A DNA stretch of 64,000 bases from Wenjunlia vitaminophila DSM 41686 (GTDB taxonomy: Bacteria; Actinomycetota; Actinomycetes; Streptomycetales; Streptomycetaceae): assembly GCF_000380165.1 (NCBI RefSeq), contig NZ_KB904634.1:255051-319050 (forward strand), in the 5' to 3' direction. The translations under genes were made by a program, and so were the position numbers. Below, piece by piece: positions 42,678-51,280 of the stretch. The notes below the pieces were generated by a model that was not told the DNA's origin, ran no database searches, and saw only the letters and a program-made list of their open reading frames with translations. The first letter of the stretch is position 1. Each line of letters begins with the position of its first letter.

Positions 42678-43859
42678 TCAGTCCGTGGCGAACACGTCGT
42701 CGCGTGCCGCGTCGAGCGCGGTGACCACGGCGCCGCGCAGCACCGGACTGCCCTCGACGGTCCCGGCCAGCACCTCGGTGCGCAGCGGCGACAGCTCGGC
42801 CAGCCGGGAACCCACCCGGCTGGCCAGTTCCTTGCCCCCGGCCCGGCCGACCTCGCCGCCGAGCACCACGCAGCCGGGGTCCAGGACCGAGGCGACGGCG
42901 GCGGCGCCGACGGCGATCCGGCCGGCGAGCTCGTCCAGGAACCCCGTGGCCCCGCCGGTCACGGCTGCGCGCAGCACCTCCTCGGCAGCGGCGGCGTCGT
43001 CCTCCCCGGAGGTCGCGAGCCCGTGTTCCCTGGCGAGCGCGCAGACCGCGGAGCTCGCGGCCAGGGAGTGGAACCCCCCGTCGCACGCGGTGGCCGTGGG
43101 CAGTCCCGCCGTGCCGGGCACCGGCAGGAAGCCGATCTCGCCGGTGCCGCCTGAGGAGCCGCGGCGCAGCCTGCCGTCGAGGATCACCGCCGCGCCGACG
43201 CCGTGTCCCAGCCACACCAGCACGAAGGTGTCCCGGTCACGGGCCGCGCCGGTGCGGAGCTCGGCGACACCCGCGAGGTTGACCTCGTTGTCGAGGAGCA
43301 CCCGCGCCGGCAGGTGCTCCCGGAGCGCGGCGACCAGCAGTCCGTGCCAGTCGGGGAGCCCGCCCGCGCGGGAGAGCTCCCCGGTTGCCGGATCGACCAG
43401 GCCGGGGGCGCCCACCGCGAGGGTGTGCAGGGTGCGTACGCCGGCCCCGCGCAGGGTCTCGTCCAGCGCGGCGACGGCGGACTCCACGAGGTGCGCGGCG
43501 GGCCGGGTGGGATCGACCGGAAGGGTGACCTCGGTGACGTCCCTGCCGGCGAGGTCGGTGACCGCGAAGGCCACGCTGTGGGTGCGCACGTCCACGGCGG
43601 CGATGTGGGCCCGGGAGGCCACGAGCCCGTAGAGCCGCGCGTTGGGGCCGCGGCGGACTGCGCCGCTCTCCCCGACCACCGCGACCAGGCCGCGGTCCGC
43701 GAGTCGTTGGAGCAGGTCGGCCACGGTCGGGCGGGAGAGCCCCATGGCCTGTTTGAGCTGGTTGGCGGTCAGCGGTCCGTGGTCGGCCAGGAGGTCGAGC
43801 GCGAACCTGTCGTTGAGGGCGCGGGCGGTTCGCGGGGACGCCGTGCGCACGGTGTTCAT
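42678..43859 (-). CDS. ROK-family transcriptional repressor
   Basis: 393 residues. An N-terminal winged helix (about 12-75; ALDLLADHGPLTANQLKQAM, SRPTVADLLQRLADRGLV) is followed by a ROK/actin-fold sugar-sensing domain (80-390) with AVGAPGLVDPATGEL, FVLVWLGHGVGAAVILDG and CVVLGGEVGRAGG. The CxCGxxGCxE zinc motif of ROK kinases is replaced by TATACDGGFHSLAAS, typical of regulators that lost catalysis. It is divergent from an MFS transporter, with a perfect palindrome between them, and so probably represses itself and that transporter. Confidence 0.88.
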   Translation of the reverse strand: MNTVRTASPRTARALNDRFALDLLADHGPLTANQLKQAMGLSRPTVADLLQRLADRGLVAVVGESGAVRRGPNARLYGLVASRAHIAAVDVRTHSVAFAVTDLAGRDVTEVTLPVDPTRPAAHLVESAVAALDETLRGAGVRTLHTLAVGAPGLVDPATGELSRAGGLPDWHGLLVAALREHLPARVLLDNEVNLAGVAELRTGAARDRDTFVLVWLGHGVGAAVILDGRLRRGSSGGTGEIGFLPVPGTAGLPTATACDGGFHSLAASSAVCALAREHGLATSGEDDAAAAEEVLRAAVTGGATGFLDELAGRIAVGAAAVASVLDPGCVVLGGEVGRAGGKELASRVGSRLAELSPLRTEVLAGTVEGSPVLRGAVVTALDAARDDVFATD

Positions 43860-43905
43860 GGTGGTGATCCTCGCAGACGGACCAGTTGGCGGCTTTTCCC
43901 GTTTC

Positions 43906-43926
43906 TATCAGGAAGGCTGCCTGATA
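43906..43926. promoter_or_regulatory. Operator between ROK repressor and MFS gene
   Basis: TATCAGG (43906-43912) and CCTGATA (43920-43926) form perfect 7-bp arms around a 7-base spacer in an AT-rich patch. The site ends 10 bp before the MFS start and 47 bp from the repressor start. It is the obvious target of the adjacent ROK repressor. Confidence 0.75.
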
Positions 43927-43936
43927 ATTTACGGCC

Positions 43937-45226
43937 ATGCCACACGCCACCCCCTCCGGTTCGGGCCTCCCCGGCCGGGACACCTCAGTGATCCGCCGCG
44001 CCAGGATCGCCGTCGCCACGGTCTTCACGATCCACGGTTGCGTCAGTGGCACCTTCGCCACCCGCATCCCATGGCTCCGCGACCACCTCGACCTCAGCGC
44101 GGGACAGCTCGGCCTGGCCCTGTCCTTCCCGGCGATCGGCGCCTCCGTCGCCATGCCCCTCGCCGGCTGGATGGTGCACCGCTTCGGCGGTCGGGCCGCG
44201 GTCCGCTGGCTGATCGTCGTCTACTGCGCGGCCCTGGCGCTGCCGGTCCAGACCCCCGCCCTGCCCTGGCTGTGCGCGGCGCTGTTCCTCTACGGGGCGA
44301 CGGCGGGGATGGCGGACGTGGCCATGAACGGCCAGGGCGTGGAGGTGGAACGCAAGTACGGACGGTCCATCATGTCCGGGCTGCACGGCATGTGGAGCGC
44401 CGGAGCGCTGATCGGCTCCGCCGTCGCGGTGGCGGCCACCCACGCCGGGGTCGGCGCCGACCTGCACCTGCCCGTGGTGGGCGGCGTGCTGGTGGCGACG
44501 GGACTCTGGGTCTGCCGGAACCTGCTGGACGTGCGGTCGGAACCGGACCAGGAGGCGCCCCCGAGGTTCGCCCTGCCCCCCAGGTCGGCACTGGCGATCG
44601 GCGCCGTGGGAATGTGCGCGGTCTTCGCCGAGGGCGCCAGCATGGACTGGTCGGGCGTCTACCTCAAGGACGTCACCGGAACGTCCTCCAGCGTCGCCGC
44701 CGCCAGTTTCACGGCGTTCGCCTGCACCATGGCCGCCGCCCGGCTGGCCGGGGACGCGCTGGTGCGGCGGTTCGGACCGGCACGGACGGTGCGGTTCAGC
44801 GGGGTCCTGGCCTCCCTGGGCGGGCTGCTGGTGGTGACCGCGGCCTCCCCGGGCCAGGCCATCGCCGGCTTCGCCCTGCTCGGCGTCGGCATAGCGGTGG
44901 TGGTGCCGCTGGCGTTCGCCGCCGCAGGACAGACCGACGGCGCGCCCAGCCAGGCCATCGCCGGGGTCGCCACCATCACCTACGCCACCTCGCTCGTCGC
45001 GCCCGCGGCCTTCGGGGCCATCGCGGACGCCACCACCCTGCGGCTGTCCTTCGGCCTGGTGACCGTGGGCACCAGCCTGCTGATCGTCTTCGCCGGCGTG
45101 CTGGGCCGGCGCGGGGCGGGCCAACGTCCGACCACCACGGACGGACCGGCGACGGAGCCGGGAGCCGCGCGCCCCGGAGCGGCACCACCGGACCCCACGG
45201 CGCGCGGCCGGGGCCAGACCGGCTGA
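43937..45226 (+). CDS. MFS transporter
   Basis: 429 residues with about 12 membrane spans (RIAVATVFTIHGCVSGTFAT, LALSFPAIGASVAMPLAGWM, WLCAALFLYGATAGMADVAM, FAGVLGRRG as the last). The loop 2/3 sequence GWMVHRFGGRAAVRW resembles the MFS motif A. The C-terminal 45 residues are Pro/Gly-rich and cytoplasmic. Similar proteins lie beside ROK repressors and are annotated as sugar or drug transporters; the substrate is not evident. ATG 43937 follows the palindrome directly; the ribosome site is weak. Confidence 0.85.
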   Translation: MPHATPSGSGLPGRDTSVIRRARIAVATVFTIHGCVSGTFATRIPWLRDHLDLSAGQLGLALSFPAIGASVAMPLAGWMVHRFGGRAAVRWLIVVYCAALALPVQTPALPWLCAALFLYGATAGMADVAMNGQGVEVERKYGRSIMSGLHGMWSAGALIGSAVAVAATHAGVGADLHLPVVGGVLVATGLWVCRNLLDVRSEPDQEAPPRFALPPRSALAIGAVGMCAVFAEGASMDWSGVYLKDVTGTSSSVAAASFTAFACTMAAARLAGDALVRRFGPARTVRFSGVLASLGGLLVVTAASPGQAIAGFALLGVGIAVVVPLAFAAAGQTDGAPSQAIAGVATITYATSLVAPAAFGAIADATTLRLSFGLVTVGTSLLIVFAGVLGRRGAGQRPTTTDGPATEPGAARPGAAPPDPTARGRGQTG

Positions 45227-45299
45227 AGGCCGCACCGGCCCTCGAGGGACTGGGACGGGACGGCGCCGACCACGGGCACCCGCCCCGGGTCGGGCGGCC

Positions 45300-46538
45300 T
45301 CAGAGTTTGCGGACGACGATGCGGCCGCTGTCGCCGCCGGAGGCGACCAGCGTTCCGTCCGAAGAGATCCGGACAGTGTTCGTCCGGCCCGTCCCGCGGT
45401 CTCCCGGGCGGCGGCGGAAGGCGGGGTCACCGCGGCGGGTGGCGGCGTCGACCACGTCGGTGTCCCCCCGCCGGCCGATGGCCAGGGTCGCGCCGTCGGG
45501 CGAGTATGCCCAGTGGTAGCAGGTGGCCCAGCGGTCGGTGCGTACCGGGTCCGGGAAGTGCCAGGCCAGTCTGCCGGTCGCCAGGGAGAACGCGCACGGC
45601 CCCTCGACGAACTCGGGGTTGACGACGAGCAGCGTGTCGGCCGGGTCGAAACCGGCGGTGTGCGGCGTCCGGCCCATCGGGATGCGGGTCCGCACCTGTC
45701 GCTGGTCAATGTCCCAGATCTCGACCTCGGCGACCGCCCGATCGTGCGTGCCCCGATCGCGTGCGTGCCGGGGTTCCTCGGTGAAACACAGCGCCATCAG
45801 CTTCCCGGAGGGCGACAGGGCGCCGGTCCAGCACTGTCGTGACGGTCTCCTGGTGGACGTCGTGAACACCTCGTTCCACTCCGCGTCGAGTATGCGGACG
45901 CGGTCGCCGGCGTCGAAGACCATGAGGCGCTGCCGGGTGGCGTCCCACGCGGGACGCAGGAGGAACGGGTTGTGTGCGGCGTCCTCGTACTGCCGGTACC
46001 GGGCAAGGACATCGGTCTGTCCGCTGGCCGGGTCGAACAGTCGGGTTTCCCCGTTGAGCGCGTAGATGACGCGCTTGCCACCGGCGTCGAAGAGCGCGGC
46101 GTGCAGGAACGTCTGTCCCCGGCCGAGCGGCTCGGGGCGGGCCTCCGGCGGCTCGGCGTGGATCAACTCACGGTGTCCGCTGCCGACATCGATCAGGTGG
46201 ATCTCCGCCCCGTACGCGTCCTTCAGCATCGTTCCGACGACGATGGTGCGGCCGTCCGGAGACATGTCGAAGGCCTCGGCCGAGCACCGGTTGGGGACCT
46301 GGATGTCGAGCACCACGGCACCGCGCGCCGCGCCTGCGGCGTCAGCGACGCACGCGAACCCCTCCCGCAGCTTCTTCTGGCGGATCTCCTCGAACTCCCT
46401 CTGCGCCTGGTACCCGTCCGGGAATTCCGCGACGGTTCTCCGGGGCGACCTCCCCTCGGTCCACGCGGACCGGGTCACCCGGGGGCCGTCGGCAGTGATC
46501 CGGTAGAACTTCACCGTGCCGGCGGAGGAAGACCTCAT
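45300..46538 (-). CDS. WGR-like domain fused to WD40-type beta-propeller
   Basis: 412 residues. Residues about 8-65 (KFYRITADGPRVTRSAWTEG, AEFPDGYQAQREFEEIRQKK) resemble a WGR domain, the short module of PARPs and MolR-like proteins. From about 80 on, repeating beta-blade motifs such as AFDMSPDGRTIVVGTML, GALSPSGKLMALCF, YHWAYSPDGATLAIGRRGD and VRISSDGTLVASGGDSGRIV build a seven-blade-like propeller. ATG 46538 is preferred to 46559 because GGAG lies six bases before it and the first ATG has none. The protein is cytoplasmic and probably a scaffold; its partners are unknown. It converges with the MFS gene. Confidence 0.7.
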   Translation of the reverse strand: MRSSSAGTVKFYRITADGPRVTRSAWTEGRSPRRTVAEFPDGYQAQREFEEIRQKKLREGFACVADAAGAARGAVVLDIQVPNRCSAEAFDMSPDGRTIVVGTMLKDAYGAEIHLIDVGSGHRELIHAEPPEARPEPLGRGQTFLHAALFDAGGKRVIYALNGETRLFDPASGQTDVLARYRQYEDAAHNPFLLRPAWDATRQRLMVFDAGDRVRILDAEWNEVFTTSTRRPSRQCWTGALSPSGKLMALCFTEEPRHARDRGTHDRAVAEVEIWDIDQRQVRTRIPMGRTPHTAGFDPADTLLVVNPEFVEGPCAFSLATGRLAWHFPDPVRTDRWATCYHWAYSPDGATLAIGRRGDTDVVDAATRRGDPAFRRRPGDRGTGRTNTVRISSDGTLVASGGDSGRIVVRKL

Positions 46539-46689
46539 CGTCGTCTCCAGAATGGTCATGGCAGGTGAAGGTATACGCGGCGGCTGACAGTCGGGCGCGC
46601 GGAAAAGGCCCCTGCCCGCTGGTGTCTCCCCACGGTGAGCCCGTCGCCCTCAACAGGGCCCTGCCCCGGGGCGTCGGCGAACTCCGGGA

Positions 46690-47100
46690 TCAGCCCCGGA
46701 ACTGCTCGGGGCAGCTCGCCCCGCCCTCCGGCAGGTGGGTGTCCGCCCACCTGGTCAGCTCGACCATGGCGGGCTTCAGCGCCTTCCCGGCCTGCGTCAG
46801 CCGGTAACTGACCCGCAGCGGAGGTCCGCTGTTCACCTCGCGGGCGACCAGGGACAGCGCGGTGAGCTCGGCCAACCGGTCGGAGAGCATGCGCTCGCTG
46901 ATCCCGGGGATGGCCCGGCGCAGCTCCACGAAGTGGCCCGGCCCGTTCATCAGCGCGGCGATGATCAGGCCGGTCCACCGCTTTCCGAGCACCTCGAAGA
47001 CCCGAGTGATCCCGGACTCGGGCTCCGTACACCCGTCCGTACGCTCCCGGTCTGGGACCGGCTGCGGGGTGTCCGGTTCTGACTGCTGCCGCTTGGCCAT
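46690..47100 (-). CDS. HxlR-family transcriptional regulator
   Basis: 136 residues, a winged-helix regulator. ITRVFEVLGKRWTGLIIAAL, GHFVELRRAIPGISERMLSD, RLAELTALSLV and VSYRLTQAGKALKPAMVEL are the family core. Cys24 lies just before the winged helix, the position of the thiol sensor in YodB/QorR members, so control by quinone or oxidant stress is plausible. It is divergent from an azoreductase gene with a large palindrome between, the standard YodB-azoR arrangement. Confidence 0.88.
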   Translation of the reverse strand: MAKRQQSEPDTPQPVPDRERTDGCTEPESGITRVFEVLGKRWTGLIIAALMNGPGHFVELRRAIPGISERMLSDRLAELTALSLVAREVNSGPPLRVSYRLTQAGKALKPAMVELTRWADTHLPEGGASCPEQFRG

Positions 47101-47139
47101 GACTCAACAGTAGCGGGTATAGTGGGTGCAGAAAAGTAA

Positions 47140-47162
47140 GTAGCTATGCTATATATAGCTAC
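47140..47162. promoter_or_regulatory. HxlR/YodB-type operator
   Basis: GTAGCTAT (47140-47147) and ATAGCTAC (47155-47162) are perfect 8-bp arms separated by GCTATAT, in an AT-rich island of an otherwise GC-rich sequence. The site lies 40 bp from the regulator start and 54 bp from the azoreductase start and probably controls both. Confidence 0.8.
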
Positions 47163-47215
47163 ATACCCAAGCGAATCCGCTTACGCGATCACCCTCTACT
47201 TCCAGGAGCACTCCC

Positions 47216-47866
47216 GTGGCCAAGCTTTTGCACCTCGACTCGTCCCTGAACGGCGACGCCTCGCACTCCCGTGCCGTCACCGCCGCCTTCCGGGCGGCCT
47301 GGGAGAGCGAGCACCCCGGGGGCACCGTCGTGTACCGGGACCTCGCCGCCGAGGCCATCCCCCACCTGGCCGCCGCCGCCTACTACGCCGGCCAGGTGAG
47401 CCCGGCCGAGCACTCCCCCGAGCAGAAGGCCGCGTTCGAGCTGCGCGGCACGCTGATCCAGGAGGCGGAGGAGGCCGACGCCATCCTCATCGGCGCGCCG
47501 ATGTACAACTACACGATCAGCTCGACCCTGAAGGCCTGGCTCGACCACGTCGTCCTGTACGGCCGCACCGTCGGCACCCCGGACCGCACCCTGGCCGGCA
47601 AGCCGACCACGGTCGTCGCCAGCCGCGGCGGCTCGTACGCCCCCGGCACCCCCCGGGAGGGCGTGGACTACGTCCAGCCCTACCTGGAGCACCTGCTGGC
47701 CGGCGAGATGGGGCTGGACGTCCACTTCATCATCCCGGAGCTGACCCTCGCCCCGGTCAACCCGGCGATGGCCGACCTGATCCCGCTCGCCGAGGCGTCG
47801 CGGGCGAAGGCCCTCGAGGAGGCCGAGAGCCGGGGCAAGCAACTGGCCCGCCAGCTCTCCGCGTAA
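47216..47866 (+). CDS. azoR: FMN-dependent NADH:quinone/azo reductase
   Basis: 216 residues of the AzoR flavodoxin-like family, which reduces quinones and azo compounds by two electrons using NADH. LLHLDSSLNGDASHSRAVTA (FMN phosphate loop), APMYNYTISSTLKAWLDHVV and ASRGGSYAPGTPREGVDYVQ are characteristic. GTG 47216 (VAKLLHLDSS) has GGAG upstream at 47202. With the divergent HxlR regulator it forms a quinone-detoxification pair. Confidence 0.93.
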   Translation: MAKLLHLDSSLNGDASHSRAVTAAFRAAWESEHPGGTVVYRDLAAEAIPHLAAAAYYAGQVSPAEHSPEQKAAFELRGTLIQEAEEADAILIGAPMYNYTISSTLKAWLDHVVLYGRTVGTPDRTLAGKPTTVVASRGGSYAPGTPREGVDYVQPYLEHLLAGEMGLDVHFIIPELTLAPVNPAMADLIPLAEASRAKALEEAESRGKQLARQLSA

Positions 47867-47998
47867 CGCCAGCCGGCGGACGCCCGGCTGTCACCCCGCG
47901 CCTTTCCACCACTCGTTCGACAGGGTCGCCCGCAACCGGCGACGTTCCCCCGTGAGGGGGATGCCGGGTGCGGGTGGCCGGCTGCCAGGGTGGCGGCC

Positions 47999-48703
47999 AT
48001 GACGTCACTCGAGCAGGTGCAGGTGCGGTCGGTGGACGCCGTGGTGGCCAGGATGCGGGAGTTGCGGCGGTCGCTGCCCCCTGGGGACGGGGTCGGGTAC
48101 TTCAACGCGGTGTACCTGTCGGTCACCGAGGAGGTGGCCCGGCGGCTCCGCTCGAAGTACTTCACGGACCCGGTGGTCGCGGCGGAACTCGACGTGCGGT
48201 TCGCCCGGCGCTACCTGCACGCGGTCGAAGCCGACCTGCAGGGCTCCCGGATCTCCGCCTGCTGGCGGCCGCTGTTCCAGGTCCGGGGGCACCCGCGGAT
48301 CCACGCCCTGCAGTTCGCCCTCGCCGGGATCAACGCCCACATCGGTCACGACCTGGCGCTGGCCGTCTCCGACACCTGCCGCTCCCGCGGCCTGCCGCCC
48401 GGGGAGCTCGAGGACGACTTCCGGCGCGTCGGCGAGGTGCTCACCGAGCTCGAGGAGCGGGTCCGGGAGGAGCTGATGCCCGGCCCTGACCTGCTGGACG
48501 TGGCCGATCCGCTGACCCACCTCGTCGACTCCTGGAGCCTGGAGCGGGCCAGGGACGCCGCCTGGGCCACGGCCTGCGTGCTGTGGCGCCTGCGGGACCT
48601 GCCCGACTTCGCGGAGGAGTTCACCCAGCGGCTGGACAAGAGCATCGGCCTGGTCAGCAGGTTCCTGCTGACCCCCGTCCGGGGTGGCCAACCGGCCCGG
48701 TAG
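47999..48703 (+). CDS. DUF5995-like protein
   Basis: 234 residues, mostly helical, without membrane spans. The pattern VDAVVARMRELRRSLPPGDG, YFNAVYLSVTEEV, LFQVRGHPRIHALQFALAGI, NAHIGHDLALAVSDTC matches my recollection of the actinobacterial DUF5995 family. Conserved His and Asp (INAHIGHDLA) might bind metal, but no function is known. ATG 47999 follows GGGTGG; a GTG three codons upstream (47990) is also possible. It stands alone, convergent with the phosphotransferase gene. Confidence 0.7.
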   Translation: MTSLEQVQVRSVDAVVARMRELRRSLPPGDGVGYFNAVYLSVTEEVARRLRSKYFTDPVVAAELDVRFARRYLHAVEADLQGSRISACWRPLFQVRGHPRIHALQFALAGINAHIGHDLALAVSDTCRSRGLPPGELEDDFRRVGEVLTELEERVREELMPGPDLLDVADPLTHLVDSWSLERARDAAWATACVLWRLRDLPDFAEEFTQRLDKSIGLVSRFLLTPVRGGQPAR

Positions 48704-48784
48704 CTCGGCCAGGTGTTCTGACCGGGAACGTCCGCCGGGTTCCGTGGACACCACGTGCTCGACGCGTGGGCGTGCTGGTCCGCC

Positions 48785-49645
48785 TCAGCGGTAGCCGGCC
48801 AGACCGTCCGCCAGTTCTCCTTCGTCGCCGTCACGAAGGGCCTGGAGGGCTTGTTGCAGGGCGAAGGTGCCGCGGATCACGGCCACGCGGGTGGTGAGTC
48901 CGTTGTTTGACCGACCGCGCGGGGCGAGCACCCGCTCCAACAGGTCGCGGCCGTAGCTGGCCCCGATGGCCGCGAGGTCCTCGGCCGGGTCGCCAAGGGT
49001 GACGTCGTCCCAGTCGAGCACCCCGGCGAGGTGGGGCAGTCCCTGCTTCCACTCCCACAGCACGTTCTCGGCACCGAGGTCACCGTGCACCACCGCTCGA
49101 GTGAGGTGGGGAAGGCCGCCGAGTGCCGCGAGTTCCCGCTCGGCCCGCAGGCGCCCCCCGTCGGACATGAGCGGGAACAACTCGGCGCGCGTGCTCTGCG
49201 CGAACCGGCGCCACCGATCCCGTGGTGCCCGGGGCAGAACCGCGCGTACCCTCCCGTCGGTGCCGGCACGGGCCAGGCCTGCCAGCAGCGTGGCGAACTG
49301 CGCCGCCACCGTGCCGGCCACCTGGGCATCGTCGACCGCCTCGGCCTCCAGTGGTTCCCCGGGGATGCGGCTCAGTACCAGGAACGGCACGTCGGTGCCA
49401 TGGCCTCCGCCCTGGAGCAGCAGCTCAGGCGTGCGGAAACCGAGGTCGAGCCCGGCGAGCGCACGTAGTGCGACCGCCCGTTCAGGCAGGCGGGCCGCCG
49501 CCGCCCGGGTGCGGGGCAGGCACACGACGCGGTCTGGGCCCATGACCACGGTGTGGAACTGCCCCTGACGTACGGCGAGGTCGTCCGGTCTGCTGTCAGG
49601 CAGCAGGCGGCCCAGCAGAGCGCGGTGTGTTTCCCGGGCGTTCAT
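48785..49645 (-). CDS. Aminoglycoside phosphotransferase-like kinase
   Basis: 286 residues of the APH/choline kinase fold. The catalytic loop VVHGDLGAENVL (HGDxxxxN) and the following metal-binding VLDWDDVTLGDPAEDLA (Asp of DFG type) are intact, as is the PFLVLSRIPGEPLE hinge. Such genes are frequent in actinomycetes and mostly act on unknown small molecules; antibiotic resistance is not implied. ATG 49645 is preferred to the upstream open frame, which reads as a low-complexity Ala/Arg shadow. Confidence 0.8.
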   Translation of the reverse strand: MNARETHRALLGRLLPDSRPDDLAVRQGQFHTVVMGPDRVVCLPRTRAAAARLPERAVALRALAGLDLGFRTPELLLQGGGHGTDVPFLVLSRIPGEPLEAEAVDDAQVAGTVAAQFATLLAGLARAGTDGRVRAVLPRAPRDRWRRFAQSTRAELFPLMSDGGRLRAERELAALGGLPHLTRAVVHGDLGAENVLWEWKQGLPHLAGVLDWDDVTLGDPAEDLAAIGASYGRDLLERVLAPRGRSNNGLTTRVAVIRGTFALQQALQALRDGDEGELADGLAGYR

Positions 49646-49780
49646 GAGGACGGCCTCTGGTTCCTTCCACGGTGCGGAGGCGGTGCGTGACTGCGCTGTC
49701 AGGCCGCGCCGGCGAGCAGGCGTCCGTACCCGCACCGGCTCGGCCACCACACCCCACACGGGGGAGGACGCGTCTCCCAT

Positions 49781-51280
49781 TCAACCGCCCCGACCGCCGA
49801 CCCGGCGAACCTGTTCGGTCACCGCACGAGGTGTGCTCTCCGGCCGCGTGGCCGCGGGACGCGCGGTGACCGCCGGGAGGAACGCGGCGCGGTGGGCGGA
49901 GCGGTAGGCCGCGGCCAGCTCAGCCGGTGGGGACACCCGGTGCCCGGGGAGCAGCACGGCGGCGGGGTCCAGGCCGAGGGCCGCGCCGGCCCAGGCGGCG
50001 GCGCCCAGGCACGCCGCGTCAGGAACCGCGCAGACCCGGGTGGGCCACGGTGCGAGCGCCGCCTTGATCTCGACCCAGGTGCGCTGCCGCACCGAGCCAC
50101 CGAGCAGGGTCACCCCGCGGGTGCCGTTCCCGGTCAGCTCCCCCTGCACCTCGGCCATCCAGTGGGCCTGGTGGGCCGCGCCCTCGAGCAGGGCCCTGGC
50201 GAGGTGGGGCAGCCCGTGTCCGACGTCGAGACCGTGCACCGTCAGCCGCCGGGCCGGGTCCGGGTCGGGGGCGGACCTGCCGGACAGGTAGGGCTGGACG
50301 GTGAGCCCGGTGGGGCCCGCGCCGGCCCGTTCGACGAGTTCGGCGAACCGGCGGTACCGCTGCTCGGCTGGCGCCCCGGCCAGACCGAGCACCTGGTCGC
50401 AGAACCACTCCACCAGCGCCCCCGAACTGGACATGCCAGCGAGCACGCACCAGTGCGTCCCGTCCACGTGCCGGCCGTAGGACATCCCCTGGCGCCCGGC
50501 GGCCGGTGCGTCGGGCGCCGTCTCCCCCACGGTGACCACGGCTTCCGCGGTGCCCATCGAGTCGGCGACCTCCCCGGCGCCGCGCACCCCGGCGGCCCAC
50601 GCGCCCACCAGGTGGTCGTGCCCGGCGACGACCACCGGCACCCCGGTGCGGCGGCAACGGCCGACCGGTTCGCCCGGCCCGCGCACCGCGGGCATCCGGT
50701 CGGCGTCCAGGCCGGCGAGGCCCAGCAGGTCCCGGTGCCAGCGCCCGGCGTGGACGTCCCAGGCCATGGACCGCTGGGCGAACGTCGCGTCGGTGCCCAC
50801 CTGCCCGGTCAGCGCCTGCGCCACCAGGTCGGCCGCGCCCGCCCAGGTGCGCATCCGGTCCAGTGCCGCCGGGTGTTCCTCGCGCATCCACAGCCATTTG
50901 GCGAGCGGCACCTTGGGGCTGGGCAGGACGCCCGTCGCCGCGTGCAGGTCTCCGGCGCCGAGGTCGCGGCGCAGTCGTTCCGCGTGCGCCCTGGGCCGGG
51001 GGTCGGACCAGGACGAGGCGGGGAGCAGCGGTTCCCCGGCGGCGTCCAGCGGGGCGCCGGTCTCCGCCATTCCGGTGATCCCCACCGCGTCTGGCTGGCG
51101 CCCCACGGCCGTGACGCACTCGGCGAGCGCGTCCAGGGCCGCGGCGCACAGCGCCCCGACGTCGTGGGTGGGCCCGTCCGCCGGGGTGCGGCATTGCGCG
51201 TGCGCGAGCACGGTGCCCCCAGGAGTGGCGAGCACCGCCTTGCAGTGGGTGCTGCCGACGTCGAGGCCCGCCAGGATCAC
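49781..51280 (-). CDS. FGGY-family carbohydrate kinase
   Basis: 499 residues, two actin-like lobes. ILAGLDVGSTHCKAVLATPG (phosphate 1), GITGMAETGAPLD (substrate strand), VVVAGHDHLVGAWAAGV and GVTLLGGSVRQRTWVEIKAA (adenosine motif) follow the FGGY order, and QPYLSGRSAPDPDPARRLTV is the inter-lobe segment. The GTG start overlaps the stop of the 699-residue gene as GTGA. It phosphorylates a pentose, hexulose or polyol; similarity to xylulokinase-like members is general only. It is the last gene of the GH38 operon and would trap the released sugar. Confidence 0.85.
   Translation of the reverse strand: MILAGLDVGSTHCKAVLATPGGTVLAHAQCRTPADGPTHDVGALCAAALDALAECVTAVGRQPDAVGITGMAETGAPLDAAGEPLLPASSWSDPRPRAHAERLRRDLGAGDLHAATGVLPSPKVPLAKWLWMREEHPAALDRMRTWAGAADLVAQALTGQVGTDATFAQRSMAWDVHAGRWHRDLLGLAGLDADRMPAVRGPGEPVGRCRRTGVPVVVAGHDHLVGAWAAGVRGAGEVADSMGTAEAVVTVGETAPDAPAAGRQGMSYGRHVDGTHWCVLAGMSSSGALVEWFCDQVLGLAGAPAEQRYRRFAELVERAGAGPTGLTVQPYLSGRSAPDPDPARRLTVHGLDVGHGLPHLARALLEGAAHQAHWMAEVQGELTGNGTRGVTLLGGSVRQRTWVEIKAALAPWPTRVCAVPDAACLGAAAWAGAALGLDPAAVLLPGHRVSPPAELAAAYRSAHRAAFLPAVTARPAATRPESTPRAVTEQVRRVGGRGG

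Noticed and set aside
40591-43632. 1013-codon open frame on the plus strand across the rib operon
   Set aside because: It is antisense to ribE, ribD, the FMN riboswitch and the ROK gene, has low-complexity Gly/Arg/His composition and no domain. It is a GC-skew shadow.
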